Source of the DNA: Candidatus Poribacteria bacterium
Lineage (GTDB): Bacteria; Poribacteria; WGA-4E; WGA-3G
Assembly (NCBI GenBank): GCA_026706025.1
Contig: JAPOZO010000095.1
Location: 62,001-126,000, forward strand
Reading direction: 5' to 3'
DNA length: 64,000 bases
A model generated the notes under the pieces. It was given only the letters and a program-made list of their open reading frames with translations. It was not told the DNA's origin and ran no database searches. Positions 25,601 through 35,129 of this stretch are shown one piece after another; within the stretch, counting starts at the first letter, position 1, and each line of letters starts with the position of its first letter. A program made the position numbers and the translations under genes.

Positions 25601-26605
25601 ATGATTCGTTTTAGTTTTGTTTTAATGTTAATCGCTTGTGTCGGTATGTCTACTGGCATCGCTTTCGCGCAAGATGATGCTGGAGCGGGCGGTGGAACCG
25701 TCCGCGGTCAAATTGTCGATACAACCACAGCACAGAACCCAATTGAAGGCGTTGATGTTAGAATTGTTGCCACAGTCGGAGAAGAGCACACCGCAACAAC
25801 TGATGTCAACGGAGATTACGAAAAATCAGGCATCCCCGCAGGCCGCTACCTCATTAGTATCTATAGAGACGGATACGGCGATCGGGTTGGAAAAGCCGTC
25901 ACAGTCGTTAATGGCGGTGACCACTTTGTTCCACTGAAGATGACCAAAAAGGACAATATCGTCACCTTCTTCCAGAAGTTCGGATTCGTCTTCTGGCCAC
26001 TCGCCCTTTGCTCCATCACGGCATTAACCTTCATTATTGAAAGACTTTTCACCTTTGTGCGGAGTCGTTCTCGAATCGGAACTGAACAGTTTATCGCCAG
26101 TATTGCCGACTCATTGCGGAAAGAGAACATTATGGAAGCCGTCTCGACTTGTGAAGAAGCCGGTGGACCGCTCGCGAATGTTCTTAAAGCAGGATTGCTG
26201 CGATACAGCCAAGCCCAGATTGAAGAACGAGATATTAGCAAAGAAGAAATTCAGGAAGCCATTGAGGAAGCAAGCCTCCTTGAAATCCCAGAACTGGAAA
26301 GAAATCTACCGGTTCTCGGTACGGTCGCAGTTGTTTCCCCGCTGTTTGGATTGCTTGGAACGGTTACAGGTATGATTAGTGCGTTTACCACAATCGCACT
26401 TGAAGGTACTGGTGACCCGCAGCAGCTCGCTGGTGGTATCTCTCAGGCACTTCTCACAACTGCTGCTGGACTGACAGTCGCTATTCCGTGCTTGATTTTC
26501 TTCCAACTTTTCGATAGCTGGGTTAACAGACATATGGTTGAGATTTCACAGGTTTCTACCGAAATCGTCAACCAACTGATTGTTGGTGAATCTAGCGGTG
26601 CTTAG
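25601..26605 (+). CDS. exbB: ExbB/TolQ-type proton channel with an N-terminal carboxypeptidase-regulatory-like domain
   Basis: ATG 25601 follows AAGGAGG. The 334-residue protein starts with a signal peptide (cut near FAQ, residue 24) and a periplasmic beta-sandwich at ~33-112 (GTVRGQIVDTTTAQNPIEGV, then TTDVNGDYEKSGIPAGRYLI), a carboxypeptidase-regulatory-like fold. Then comes a MotA/TolQ/ExbB core with helices near 128-148, 230-255 and 275-300 and the motif VSPLFGLLGTVTGMI. With ExbD it would form a proton-driven motor that powers outer-membrane transport or other envelope work. A folded domain ahead of ExbB is an uncommon layout. ExbD genes follow. Confidence 0.88.
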   Translation: MIRFSFVLMLIACVGMSTGIAFAQDDAGAGGGTVRGQIVDTTTAQNPIEGVDVRIVATVGEEHTATTDVNGDYEKSGIPAGRYLISIYRDGYGDRVGKAVTVVNGGDHFVPLKMTKKDNIVTFFQKFGFVFWPLALCSITALTFIIERLFTFVRSRSRIGTEQFIASIADSLRKENIMEAVSTCEEAGGPLANVLKAGLLRYSQAQIEERDISKEEIQEAIEEASLLEIPELERNLPVLGTVAVVSPLFGLLGTVTGMISAFTTIALEGTGDPQQLAGGISQALLTTAAGLTVAIPCLIFFQLFDSWVNRHMVEISQVSTEIVNQLIVGESSGA

Positions 26606-26619
26606 TCTTGTAACAGAAC

Positions 26620-26641
26620 GGGCGGGTGATTCTACTCGCCC
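26620..26641 (+). other. Hairpin between exbB and the first exbD
   Basis: GGGCGGGT and ACTCGCCC form an 8-bp stem with one G-U pair around GATTCT, without a following T-tract. It may set the relative amounts of exbB and exbD mRNA by processing or partial termination. Confidence 0.45.
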
Positions 26642-26719
26642 ACTTCTGATGGGCTTTGTTGGGTACTTACGGTACTAAACCTTAGCCCAAGTCTCATTAA
26701 CGAGAAAGGAGACTTTGAA

Positions 26720-27169
26720 ATGCAACAAGTCGGTGAAGCCAAATTGAGTCTGCTTGCGACCAAAATTAGGGAACGTAAGCCGCCAACGCTCAGTATGGCA
26801 CCTATGATTGATTGCGTGTTCCTGCTTCTGATCTTCTTCATGGTGTCAACAACTTTCTCGCCGATTCCAGGCCTCCGTGTGCAGCTTCCCCCACCGGGGA
26901 AACCCTCACCTGACAAACCCAAAGGGCTAACTGTCCGGATCGCGAACCCTGAACCGGGCGAGGATAAAGGCACTATGGTGTTGAATGATGTGGTCGTTCA
27001 AATCGAAGAAATGTTCAACCAATTCATCAACGCACCGGACGAATCCAAAAACATGCTGATTATCCAATCTGAGCGGGATGTACTGCATGAACAGATCGTG
27101 CAGGTAATGGATATTGCAAAACAGGCAGGTATAGATAAAATCGGATTCGCTATTGTCGCGAGAGACTGA
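26720..27169 (+). CDS. exbD: ExbD/TolR-type transport protein, first copy
   Basis: The 149-residue protein starts behind AAAGGAGA. A short cytoplasmic start is followed by APMIDCVFLLLIFFMVSTTF, the single transmembrane helix with the conserved Asp that carries protons in ExbD. A periplasmic domain follows, ending in EQIVQVMDIAKQAGIDKIGF. It pairs with ExbB to couple proton flow to mechanical work. It is closely similar to the third copy at 27835 and less so to the second. Confidence 0.93.
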   Translation: MQQVGEAKLSLLATKIRERKPPTLSMAPMIDCVFLLLIFFMVSTTFSPIPGLRVQLPPPGKPSPDKPKGLTVRIANPEPGEDKGTMVLNDVVVQIEEMFNQFINAPDESKNMLIIQSERDVLHEQIVQVMDIAKQAGIDKIGFAIVARD

Positions 27170-27222
27170 CAACCCTCAAGCGATAGCAATAGTAATCCTC
27201 TTTCTATAGAAGGAGAATTCAG

Positions 27223-27645
27223 ATGGCTTTAAACTTAGCTCAACGGCGGAAAACACAAGAAGACGATGACATTCCGATGGCTCCAATGATTGATTGTGTC
27301 TTCTTGTTGCTCATCTTTTTCATGGTGTCTGCTGTTATGAAGGTTCCTCCGCCTTTCACCGTCACTTTACCCGATTCCGCAACGAAACACGAATTCACTC
27401 GGAAGAAATTCAACCTCTTCGTTAACAGTGACGGACGTATTTCGATTGACGACCAAGAGATGTTAACACTGGAAGACATGGAGCTTTTCATTGCGGCTCA
27501 TGAAAACCAGATTAGTACGCTGATTATCAAAGCGGATAAACGTGCCAAGCACGGTGTCGTCATTGACGTGGTAGAACGGGCAAAAATGCGCTCCAGTAAA
27601 ACGGAAGGGCTTGAAATCGCTTTCGCGGTGTCGGAAGAAGACTGA
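27223..27645 (+). CDS. exbD: ExbD/TolR-type transport protein, second copy
   Basis: The 140-residue protein starts behind GAAGGAG. It has the same membrane segment as its neighbours (APMIDCVFLLLIFFMVSAVM) with the proton-carrying Asp, then a shorter and more divergent periplasmic domain (INLFVNSDGRIS-like region). Two different ExbD proteins after one ExbB would allow a hetero-oligomeric motor. The operon ends in the terminator at 27662. Confidence 0.93.
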   Translation: MALNLAQRRKTQEDDDIPMAPMIDCVFLLLIFFMVSAVMKVPPPFTVTLPDSATKHEFTRKKFNLFVNSDGRISIDDQEMLTLEDMELFIAAHENQISTLIIKADKRAKHGVVIDVVERAKMRSSKTEGLEIAFAVSEED

Positions 27646-27661
27646 GGAATGCAATGTACTT

Positions 27662-27693
27662 AAAAAAGGCAGCATTTGCTGCCTTTTTTTTTT
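27662..27693 (+). terminator. Rho-independent terminator of the exbB-exbD-exbD operon
   Basis: AAAAAAGGCAGC, loop ATTT and GCTGCC are followed by ten T. It also works as a hairpin in the other direction. Confidence 0.95.
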
Positions 27694-27749
27694 GCAGGCA
27701 CTATAAATCACCTTAATCCAGTGCTGCGATAAACGATTTGAAGAACATC

Positions 27750-27779
27750 GTAACCTCATAAACCTTCAGGTGTTTTAAA
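27750..27779 (+). promoter_or_regulatory. Alternative-sigma-like promoter motif, copy 3
   Basis: GTAAC (27750-27754), 15 nt ending in TTCAG, then GTGTT (27770-27774) and TTAAA. It matches the copies at 417 and 25361. The third exbD starts about 55 nt downstream. Because a strong terminator precedes it, this gene needs its own promoter, which supports the call. Confidence 0.6.
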
Positions 27780-27834
27780 ACTAATGGTCGTATGAATGAA
27801 CGTTATTCTCTCGTACAAACGGAGGAACGTTAGC

Positions 27835-28278
27835 ATGAAACATCTGAAGAGACACAAACCCCCAACGCTTAGCATGGCACCTATGATTGATTGTGTGTTC
27901 CTGCTCCTGATTTTTTTTATGGTGTCAACAACCTTTGCCCCTATCCCAGGGCTTCGAGTACAACTCCCTCCACCTATTGATAGACCTATAACACGCGACC
28001 GAGGTATTGTCGTAACGATCGCCAACCCTGCCCCCGGTGAGACTGAAGGTACAATCATTATACGCCAACAGAGTAGAGAAGAAATTGTGCAAACAGGAGA
28101 GATGTTTAATTGGCTTATCAACGCGCCTGAAGATGCGAAAATAATGGTGATTATCCAAGCAGGTAATGAGGTTTTCCATGAGCAAATCGTCCAGGTCATG
28201 GATATCCTCAAACAAGTAGGCATTGATAGAATTGGGTTCGCTCGCGCTGGCAATACCAGCGTCAGGATTATTGATTAA
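27835..28278 (+). CDS. exbD: ExbD/TolR-type transport protein, third copy
   Basis: ATG 27835 is chosen because GGAGGA lies 9 nt upstream; the frame is open further back. The 147-residue protein has the membrane segment APMIDCVFLLLIFFMVSTTF with the conserved Asp and a periplasmic domain ending in EQIVQVMDILKQVGIDRIGF, very like the first copy. It stands alone after a terminator with its own promoter motif, so it may swap with the first copy under a particular stress. The small charged start (KHLKRHKPP) is cytoplasmic. Confidence 0.92.
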   Translation: MKHLKRHKPPTLSMAPMIDCVFLLLIFFMVSTTFAPIPGLRVQLPPPIDRPITRDRGIVVTIANPAPGETEGTIIIRQQSREEIVQTGEMFNWLINAPEDAKIMVIIQAGNEVFHEQIVQVMDILKQVGIDRIGFARAGNTSVRIID

Positions 28279-28320
28279 GTCTGGTTTCTCCAATAAACTA
28301 AGGAATGTCAATATACAAAC

Positions 28321-28364
28321 AAATACGCCGTGCGCGTTGGATCCCGCAAGCACGGCGTTATTTC
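28321..28364. terminator. Bidirectional terminator between exbD and gltB
   Basis: ACGCCGTGC (28325-28333) pairs with GCACGGCGT (28350-28358), flanked by AAAT and TATTT that extend the stem past a one-base bulge. It serves two convergent genes. Confidence 0.75.
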
Positions 28365-28405
28365 ATGGTGTTTTCAAATTACGTTTGCCGAATTAATCAG
28401 GATTT

Positions 28406-31400
28406 CTAACGCTTCTTTCGTTCTCTCCTTGATGCCGCCCTTCTTTTAAGTTGGACGGGTGCCGGCAGCGGTGGCGGTGGCGGCGTTACAACCTTCCAAA
28501 AGTGTGGAAGGAATGTCTGCCAATTAGCGAGAATATTTTCGGCATGCTGGCTGCCTGTATAAGTCGCGTGATTTTGTATAAGTGCCATTATGCTCTTAAT
28601 ATCCGCCTCACCGGTTACCTTTTCTATATTCACCCAATCTGGATTGTACTTCTTCTCAAACTGCCCTTTTTCGTCTAAGACATAGGCAGTGCCACCTGTC
28701 ATCCCCGCTCCAAAGTTTCTACCCGTTTCGCCGAGAATGATGACCGTCCCTGCAGTCATATATTCACAACCGTGGTCCCCGACGCTTTCAACAACAGCAG
28801 TCGCGCCGCTATTTCGGACACAGAACCGTTCACCGACACCGCCAGCTGCATAGAGGGTTCCACCCGTCGCGCCGTATAAGACCGTATTTCCGATGATCGT
28901 ATTTTCATAAGTTCGGAAGGGTGCTGTTGGTGCCGGTTTGATAATAAGTTCTCCACCTGCCATGCCTTTGCCAACATAGTCATTGGCTTCCCCTGTCAAC
29001 ACAAATTGTACACCACTGATGCAGAAGGCACCAAAACTCTGACCGGCACTGCCTTCCAAGTGGCATTGAATTGTTCTATCAGGCAAACCAGCATCGCCAT
29101 ACCGCCTCGCGATTTCACCGGATAACTTCGCGCCCACCGTTCGGTGCGTGTTCCGGATAGCATAGGAGAGCTGGATTGATGTTTTCTCATCAATCGCTTC
29201 CTCTGCATCCGCCAGAATCTGATCGTCAAGCGGGATATCCTCTCGATCGTTCCGTTCCTGCAGATGATAGCGAGGTTGTGTGCCAGTTGGATCCGCAGGA
29301 GTCAGAATCTCACTTAAATCAAGCATCGCAGCTTTAGGATAATCTGCAAGGTCAATCGGCTGTAGCAATTCGGGACGACCAATAATGTCGTTCAAAGACC
29401 TATGTCCGAGATTCGCGAGAATGGCTCGAACCTCGTTCGCCACGCCCAACATGAAGTTAACAACCATCTCAGGAGTCCCAGGATACTTCGCACGGAGCGC
29501 AGGGTCCTGCGTAGCTACACCAACAGGACATGTATTTAGATGGCATTGGCGCGCCATTACACATCCCGTTGCAACCATTGCTATTGTGCCAAAGCCGTAC
29601 TCTTCTGCACCCAGCATGGCAGCAATGATAATATCGCGTCCAGAACGCATTCCGCCATCTGCCCGCAGAACGACGCGATCTCTTAACTCGTTCTCCACCA
29701 GTGCGCGTTGCGTTTCTGCAATTCCGAGTTCCCAAGGTGTACCCGCGTTCTTGATAGAACTCAGCGGCGATGCACCAGTGCCTCCTTCATGTCCACTCAC
29801 TTGAATAACATCAGCGTAGCCCTTTGCTACACCTGATGCAATGGTTCCAACCAGAAATTCGGATACCAGTTTTACGGCAACCTTTGCCCGCGGATTTGCC
29901 TGTTTCAAATCATAGATGAGCTGCGCCAAATCCTCAATAGAATAGATGTCGTGGTGCGGTGGCGGCGAAATTAGCGGAACTCCCGGTACGGAGTGACGAA
30001 TAGAAGCAATTTCAGCGGTTACTTTGTGCCCCGGAATCTGCCCACCCTCTCCAGGTTTAGAACCCTGCGCCATCTTAATTTCCAATTCTCTCGCCGAAAT
30101 TAGGTATGTTGGTGTGACACCGAAACGTCCGGATGCCACCTGTTTGATAGCACTCGAAGCGAGGTCTCCATTCGGCTGCGGCTTGAAACGTTTAGGGCTT
30201 TCACCGCCTTCTCCGCTTCCGGATTTTGCACCGAGGCGGTTCATAGCGATAGCCAAAGTCTCGTGTGTCTCACGGCTCAATGCTCCGAAAGACATGCTAC
30301 CGGTTGTAAAACGACGAACAATATCCTCCGCGGGTTCTACTTCTTCAATTGGGATAGGTGTGCTCGCCTTGAATGCAAGTAGGTCGCGTAAACTGGAAGG
30401 TTCACCGGTCTCAACAGCATCAACATATTTCTCATAATCTTCCGACTTACCTGCCTTGACGAACTTGTGGAGCGATTTAAACACTGTCGGATTGTACGCA
30501 TGAAATTCGCCGTTTCGACGGAATCGGAAGTAGCCTGCCTCTTCAAGCGATACATCATCTCCGTTTCCTGAAAACGCTTTTGTGTGGAAATGGAGCGTCT
30601 CTGCAGCGATTTCGGCAAACCCGATGCCATTTAAGCGTGAGGTGGTACCCGTGAAACACTTATCAATAACAGTCGTATTAATGCCAAGTGCCTCGAAAAT
30701 TTGAGCACCACGATAACTTGACACCGTCGAAATCCCCATCTTCGCCATAATCTTCAAAATGCCTTTTTCGACGGTTGCCTTATAGGTTTCAACGGCTTTC
30801 GCTGCTGTGAGTCCTGCAAGTTCGTCATCCTCAGCGAGCTGAACGATCGTTGAAAACGCAAGATAAGGGTTGACTGCCGCTGCCCCATAACCGATGAGAA
30901 CAGCAAAATGGTGTTCTTCCCGCGCATCTCCAGTTTCAGCGATAAGGCTTACTCGCATCCGTTTTCCTTCTCGAATCAGATGGTGATGAACCGCACCAAC
31001 GGCAAGTGCCATTGGAATCGGTGCGGCATTAGGATTGACATCTTTATCGCTTAGCACGAGCAGCGTCGTTCCCGCATCAACCGACTCAGAGACGCGTTGA
31101 CACAACGTTTCCAGCGCGGTTTCTAAGCCTTGTTTGCCAGAAGATACAGGGAAACAAACAGAAAGCGTTGCTATCTGAAAATCGGGTATATCCAACTCTC
31201 GTAAGGCTTGTAGATCCGTATTTGTTAGGATTGGTGAAGGTAACCGGATAAGTCGAGCGTGTGCTTCAGTTTCCGTGAGCAGACTATGCCGCCGCCCGAG
31301 GTAAGTTGTGAGCGACATAACCAAGCGTTCCCGGATCGAGTCAATAGGCGGATTGGTTACCTGAGCGAAGCGTTGTTTGAAGTAATTGTAAAGCAAACGT

Positions 31401-32902
31401 GGATGCTGAGAAATCACAGCAGGTGGTGTATCATCGCCCATCGAACCGACTGCTTCCTTCGCTTCCGTCACCATAGGTTTGATAAAGCGTTCCACATCCT
31501 CAGTCATATAACCGAAGGCTTTCTGGTATATCGGCAGCTGTTCAGGAACAGTCTCCGTCGTAGCAGAAGCACCGTCTTTTTCAGTAGGAAGCGTTACGAT
31601 GCCTTTCTGTACCCATTCAGCGTAAGGCTTCTGCTCAGCAACCCGATGCTTAATCTCCGAATCTTTCAGCAGTTTTCCTTGCGCTGTATCGACAGCAATC
31701 ATCTGTCCAGGCCCTAAACGCCCCTTTTCCACAACGCAACTGTCGTCAAGTTCAATAATACCGACCTCAGAACCCATGACAACGGTTCCGTCTTCTGTGA
31801 CTTTATACCGTGCAGGTCGTAAGCCGTTTCTATCCAGACTCGCCCCAACAACCACACCATCCGTAAATGCGACCGCCGCCGGTCCGTCCCAAGGTTCGCT
31901 GACACATGAGAGGTACTCATAACAGGCTTTGAGCACATCCGGCATATCCGAAATCTGTTCATACGCTTCCGGGATCAAACACATCATGGCGTGCAGGATG
32001 TCGCGGTCAGAATGTGTTAACAACTCTAACACACTATCCAAGCTCATTGAATCACTGCCGTGCGGATTGATAATAGGGACAAGTTTTTGGATATGTTCGT
32101 TCCAGAGGGGGGACTGCAAATCGGCTTCGCGTGCTCGCATCCAGTTCCGATTGCCCATCAAAGTATTGATTTCACCGTTGTGTGCAAGTGTATGGAAGGG
32201 TTGAGCGAGCATCCATGTAGAAGAGGTGTTCGTGCTGTAGCGTTGGTGGAAAACAGCAAGTGCTGCCTCAAAATCCGGATCTTTTAAGTCGAGATAAAAT
32301 TGCGAAAGCTGTGGTGCTACCAACAATCCTTTGTAGACAATAGTTCGATGTGAAAAGGATGCGATATGGAATTCGTCAAGTCCAGCTGCCGTGATACGAT
32401 GTTCTAACTCCTTGCATATCAAGTACAAGCGTCTCTCAAAAGCGTCGTCTGTGAGTTGTTCTGGCCGTTCTACCAATACCTGTTGAATTTCCGGCATCGT
32501 TTCTAAAGCCTTGGTACCAAGCGCAGAAAGGTCCAGAGGCACCGAACGCCATCCGCGGAACGGAACGCCGTATTGTTGTAACGTCTTTTCGACGAGTGCG
32601 CGTCCCTGTGCTTGTGCGCTTCGGTTGTGCCGTGGCAGGAAAATCATCCCGACACCGATGTCATTTATCGAATCAAGATGGACTCCGAGCTTCTCAAGTT
32701 CTTTTTGAAATAGTTTCTCCGGGATTTGTGTTAAGATACCTGCCCCGTCGCCTGTCTTTGCGTCCGCCGCCACCGCGCCCCGGTGCGTTAAGTTTGTTAC
32801 TGCTTGCGTCGCCATCTTGATAATCTCGTGGCTCCGACTCCCGAAGCGGTTCGCGATAAAACCAACACCACAAGCATCTTTTTCTTTTAAATCGTTGTAC
32901 AT
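28406..32902 (-). CDS. gltB: Glutamate synthase large subunit
   Basis: The 1498-residue protein has normal length for the alpha subunit. Cys11 in DACGVGFIA is the glutaminase nucleophile exposed after removal of a ten-residue propeptide. The FMN barrel and the 3Fe-4S ligands (CVMARQCHLNTCPVGV, near residue 1117) are intact, and the C-terminal glucan-like helix domain (GSAGQSFGAFCISG) follows. It makes two glutamates from glutamine and 2-oxoglutarate. The small subunit gltD is not adjacent, so the electron donor (separate GltD or ferredoxin) cannot be told. The tail is basic (KRRAASRRERKKR). Confidence 0.96.
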   Translation of the reverse strand: MYNDLKEKDACGVGFIANRFGSRSHEIIKMATQAVTNLTHRGAVAADAKTGDGAGILTQIPEKLFQKELEKLGVHLDSINDIGVGMIFLPRHNRSAQAQGRALVEKTLQQYGVPFRGWRSVPLDLSALGTKALETMPEIQQVLVERPEQLTDDAFERRLYLICKELEHRITAAGLDEFHIASFSHRTIVYKGLLVAPQLSQFYLDLKDPDFEAALAVFHQRYSTNTSSTWMLAQPFHTLAHNGEINTLMGNRNWMRAREADLQSPLWNEHIQKLVPIINPHGSDSMSLDSVLELLTHSDRDILHAMMCLIPEAYEQISDMPDVLKACYEYLSCVSEPWDGPAAVAFTDGVVVGASLDRNGLRPARYKVTEDGTVVMGSEVGIIELDDSCVVEKGRLGPGQMIAVDTAQGKLLKDSEIKHRVAEQKPYAEWVQKGIVTLPTEKDGASATTETVPEQLPIYQKAFGYMTEDVERFIKPMVTEAKEAVGSMGDDTPPAVISQHPRLLYNYFKQRFAQVTNPPIDSIRERLVMSLTTYLGRRHSLLTETEAHARLIRLPSPILTNTDLQALRELDIPDFQIATLSVCFPVSSGKQGLETALETLCQRVSESVDAGTTLLVLSDKDVNPNAAPIPMALAVGAVHHHLIREGKRMRVSLIAETGDAREEHHFAVLIGYGAAAVNPYLAFSTIVQLAEDDELAGLTAAKAVETYKATVEKGILKIMAKMGISTVSSYRGAQIFEALGINTTVIDKCFTGTTSRLNGIGFAEIAAETLHFHTKAFSGNGDDVSLEEAGYFRFRRNGEFHAYNPTVFKSLHKFVKAGKSEDYEKYVDAVETGEPSSLRDLLAFKASTPIPIEEVEPAEDIVRRFTTGSMSFGALSRETHETLAIAMNRLGAKSGSGEGGESPKRFKPQPNGDLASSAIKQVASGRFGVTPTYLISARELEIKMAQGSKPGEGGQIPGHKVTAEIASIRHSVPGVPLISPPPHHDIYSIEDLAQLIYDLKQANPRAKVAVKLVSEFLVGTIASGVAKGYADVIQVSGHEGGTGASPLSSIKNAGTPWELGIAETQRALVENELRDRVVLRADGGMRSGRDIIIAAMLGAEEYGFGTIAMVATGCVMARQCHLNTCPVGVATQDPALRAKYPGTPEMVVNFMLGVANEVRAILANLGHRSLNDIIGRPELLQPIDLADYPKAAMLDLSEILTPADPTGTQPRYHLQERNDREDIPLDDQILADAEEAIDEKTSIQLSYAIRNTHRTVGAKLSGEIARRYGDAGLPDRTIQCHLEGSAGQSFGAFCISGVQFVLTGEANDYVGKGMAGGELIIKPAPTAPFRTYENTIIGNTVLYGATGGTLYAAGGVGERFCVRNSGATAVVESVGDHGCEYMTAGTVIILGETGRNFGAGMTGGTAYVLDEKGQFEKKYNPDWVNIEKVTGEADIKSIMALIQNHATYTGSQHAENILANWQTFLPHFWKVVTPPPPPLPAPVQLKRRAASRRERKKR

Positions 32903-33281
32903 TTGTAAACTAACTCTCCATACATTCTTCTATGTTTCTTTTCCATCGGCATCCTGGAGCGAGTTCTTTATGCCTCGCCATTTCGTATTTAATTTGCGGG
33001 GCGAGATTCGCGTGCCTTCGCCATACCCTTTTTTATCATGGATACAAATAAATCGGAAAACGGATTTCGCTTTCAGGGCTGGATAGGTCTGTTGTTCTGC
33101 TTAAGTCGGACGCTGACTACTCGTATCCTGCCGAAAATAGCGCGCCCCAAGGCAAGAGAGAGCCTCTCGAATCAACAGCGATCCGCGATCGCATCAACGG
33201 TGATTCGCGACCGTCTTGGCGGGCTTACATGCTTCAGTTTGAACTTCATTTTTTGAGTCTAAACCGACTGTTAGTCCTAAT
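32903..33281 (-). other. Long 5' leader of gltB
   Basis: The promoter at 33282-33310 implies a leader of about 370 nt. It contains the palindrome-rich stretch GCGATCGCGGATCGC (near 33180-33200) and the inverted repeat CTCGCC/GGCGAG (32974-33005). I do not recognise a known riboswitch class, including glutamine-sensing types, and see no gene. Confidence 0.4.
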
Positions 33282-33310
33282 ATTATACCTCAATTTAAGC
33301 CAAAAGTCAA
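33282..33310 (-). promoter_or_regulatory. Promoter of gltB
   Basis: On the minus strand TTGACT (33310-33305), a 17-nt spacer and TATAAT (33287-33282) are close to sigma70 consensus. Confidence 0.75.
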
Positions 33311-33327
33311 GTACATTCTCTTGAGTC

Positions 33328-34938
33328 TCAATAGCCAACTGCACACCCATCACGCCTCGGATCTGAACCTGCGACAAGTGTGTCAAAAGACGGATGAATA
33401 AAAATGGCTTGTCCACCGCCAAAAAAAGTGTTCCCCGGTATGATATGATGTCCTTTCCGCGCCAACTCGGCTTGTGTATTCATCGGAATGCCCGCCTCCA
33501 GCATAATCCGAGAATCATCCATTACCCGAAACCGAGGGGCATCTAAGGCATTTTGAACATCCATATTGAAGTCAACGAGATTAGACACAAACTGTAAATG
33601 CCCTTGTGTTTGCATCTGCCCTCCCATGACACCGAAGGTAACCAACGGCACGCCATTTTGGGCAATCATACCCGGGATAATCGTATGCAACGTCCGTTTA
33701 TGCGGTGCGATACAATTGGCATGGTTCGGATCCAGCGAAAAACCTGCACCCCGATTTTGCAACATGATACCTGTATCACCAGCAGTTAAACCTGAGCCAA
33801 AACCAGCAAAGAGACTATTAATAAAAGAAACAACGTTTCGATCACTATCAACGGCACAGAGATACACCGTATCGCTTCCCATACCCGGAACACCGGCACT
33901 TGGTTCCACACTGGCTCGTTCTGCCGAGATACGCGAGCGTTGGCTTTCTGTATACTCGCCAGCAAGCAATCCGGCTACGGGCACATCTACAAACGTCGGG
34001 TCCGTCACGTATTTGTAGAGATCCGCGAATCCCAATTTCATCGCCTCAATTGCGTAGTGTAGATGTTCAGAACTATTATGTCCCATTAATCCGAGATCGA
34101 ATCCCTCAACGATATTGAGTGCGAGCAGCGCAGCGATGCCTTGTCCATTCGGTGGAATTTCATAGATATCATAACCGCGGTAATTCGTAGAAATCGGCTC
34201 AACCCAATCAGACCTGTGGTCAGTGAAGTCTTGTCGCGTGAACAACCCTCCATTTTCATCGGAGAACTGGACGATTTTGTCGGCAATCTCGCCTTGATAA
34301 AAGGCATCGCGTCCACCTTCAGCAATCAACCGTAACGTCCGTGCGAAGTTAGGTTGGCGAAAAATTTCACCCGGTGTCGGTGCTTTGCCGTTTGTGAGAT
34401 AAGTCTTTGCAGTATCGGGATGCTGTGCCAACATCGCCGCGCTGTCTTGCCATGCGAGACTAATTTGCGGACTGACAGGAAATCCATTCTCTGCGTAATC
34501 AATGGCAGGTTGCAGTACCTCTGCCAATGACATCGTCCCGCATTCATCAAGGAGAGTCGCCCATCCATCAATTGTGCCAGGCACTGTAACGGGATACATG
34601 CTCCCAAAAGCGGGGATACTGGTTAACCCCTGCTTGGTAAAGAATTCCAGTTCTGCGGCGTAAGGTGCCCTGCCGCTTGCATTTAAGCCGCGAATCGTGC
34701 CATCCTTCGGTTGATAAACCAGCATGAAAGCATCGCCACCGATACCCGTTGACATCGGCTCGACGACGTTGAGTATCGCAGCCGTCGCGACCGCCGCATC
34801 AATCGCGTTTCCACCGTCGCGTAGTATTTGTAATCCGGCCTGTGCCGCAAGCGGTTGACTCGTTGCAACTGCACCATGTTGGCAGATGACAGCAGAACGT
34901 CCAGGCCCAAATTGGTTTGGGGAGTACCCATCAAACAT
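33328..34938 (-). CDS. Gamma-glutamyltransferase-family acylase (cytoplasmic type)
   Basis: ATG 34938 lies 8 nt after AGGAG. The 536-residue precursor has GGNAIDAAVATA near the start and the autoprocessing region GMGSDTVYLCAVD, where the Thr becomes the N-terminal nucleophile of the small chain. GFGSG and PHKRTLHTIIPGM follow. There is no signal peptide, unlike periplasmic glutathione-cleaving GGT, so it is closer to cytoplasmic YwrD-type members or cephalosporin acylases. Cleavage of gamma-glutamyl compounds is likely, the true substrate unknown. It is transcribed from its own promoter, 426 bp upstream of gltB. Confidence 0.9.
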   Translation of the reverse strand: MFDGYSPNQFGPGRSAVICQHGAVATSQPLAAQAGLQILRDGGNAIDAAVATAAILNVVEPMSTGIGGDAFMLVYQPKDGTIRGLNASGRAPYAAELEFFTKQGLTSIPAFGSMYPVTVPGTIDGWATLLDECGTMSLAEVLQPAIDYAENGFPVSPQISLAWQDSAAMLAQHPDTAKTYLTNGKAPTPGEIFRQPNFARTLRLIAEGGRDAFYQGEIADKIVQFSDENGGLFTRQDFTDHRSDWVEPISTNYRGYDIYEIPPNGQGIAALLALNIVEGFDLGLMGHNSSEHLHYAIEAMKLGFADLYKYVTDPTFVDVPVAGLLAGEYTESQRSRISAERASVEPSAGVPGMGSDTVYLCAVDSDRNVVSFINSLFAGFGSGLTAGDTGIMLQNRGAGFSLDPNHANCIAPHKRTLHTIIPGMIAQNGVPLVTFGVMGGQMQTQGHLQFVSNLVDFNMDVQNALDAPRFRVMDDSRIMLEAGIPMNTQAELARKGHHIIPGNTFFGGGQAIFIHPSFDTLVAGSDPRRDGCAVGY

Positions 34939-34967
34939 CTTCTTTCTCCTACTTACAGACTGCTACC

Positions 34968-34996
34968 ACTATAGCACGCCTCGCCCTTTTTGTCAA
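34968..34996 (-). promoter_or_regulatory. Promoter of the gamma-glutamyltransferase gene
   Basis: On the minus strand TTGACA (34996-34991), a 17-nt spacer and TATAGT (34973-34968), about 30 nt before the start codon. Confidence 0.75.
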
Positions 34997-35129
34997 ATTT
35001 AGCACCAGTACACACTGACCTTCTATAGACACACTATGCTATACAAGAACGTAAGTCTTCACTAAGTATCAGATGAAATTATGCAAACTATGGAACGACT
35101 GAATGGTTTTGTTGTTAAGTCGTCTCAAC

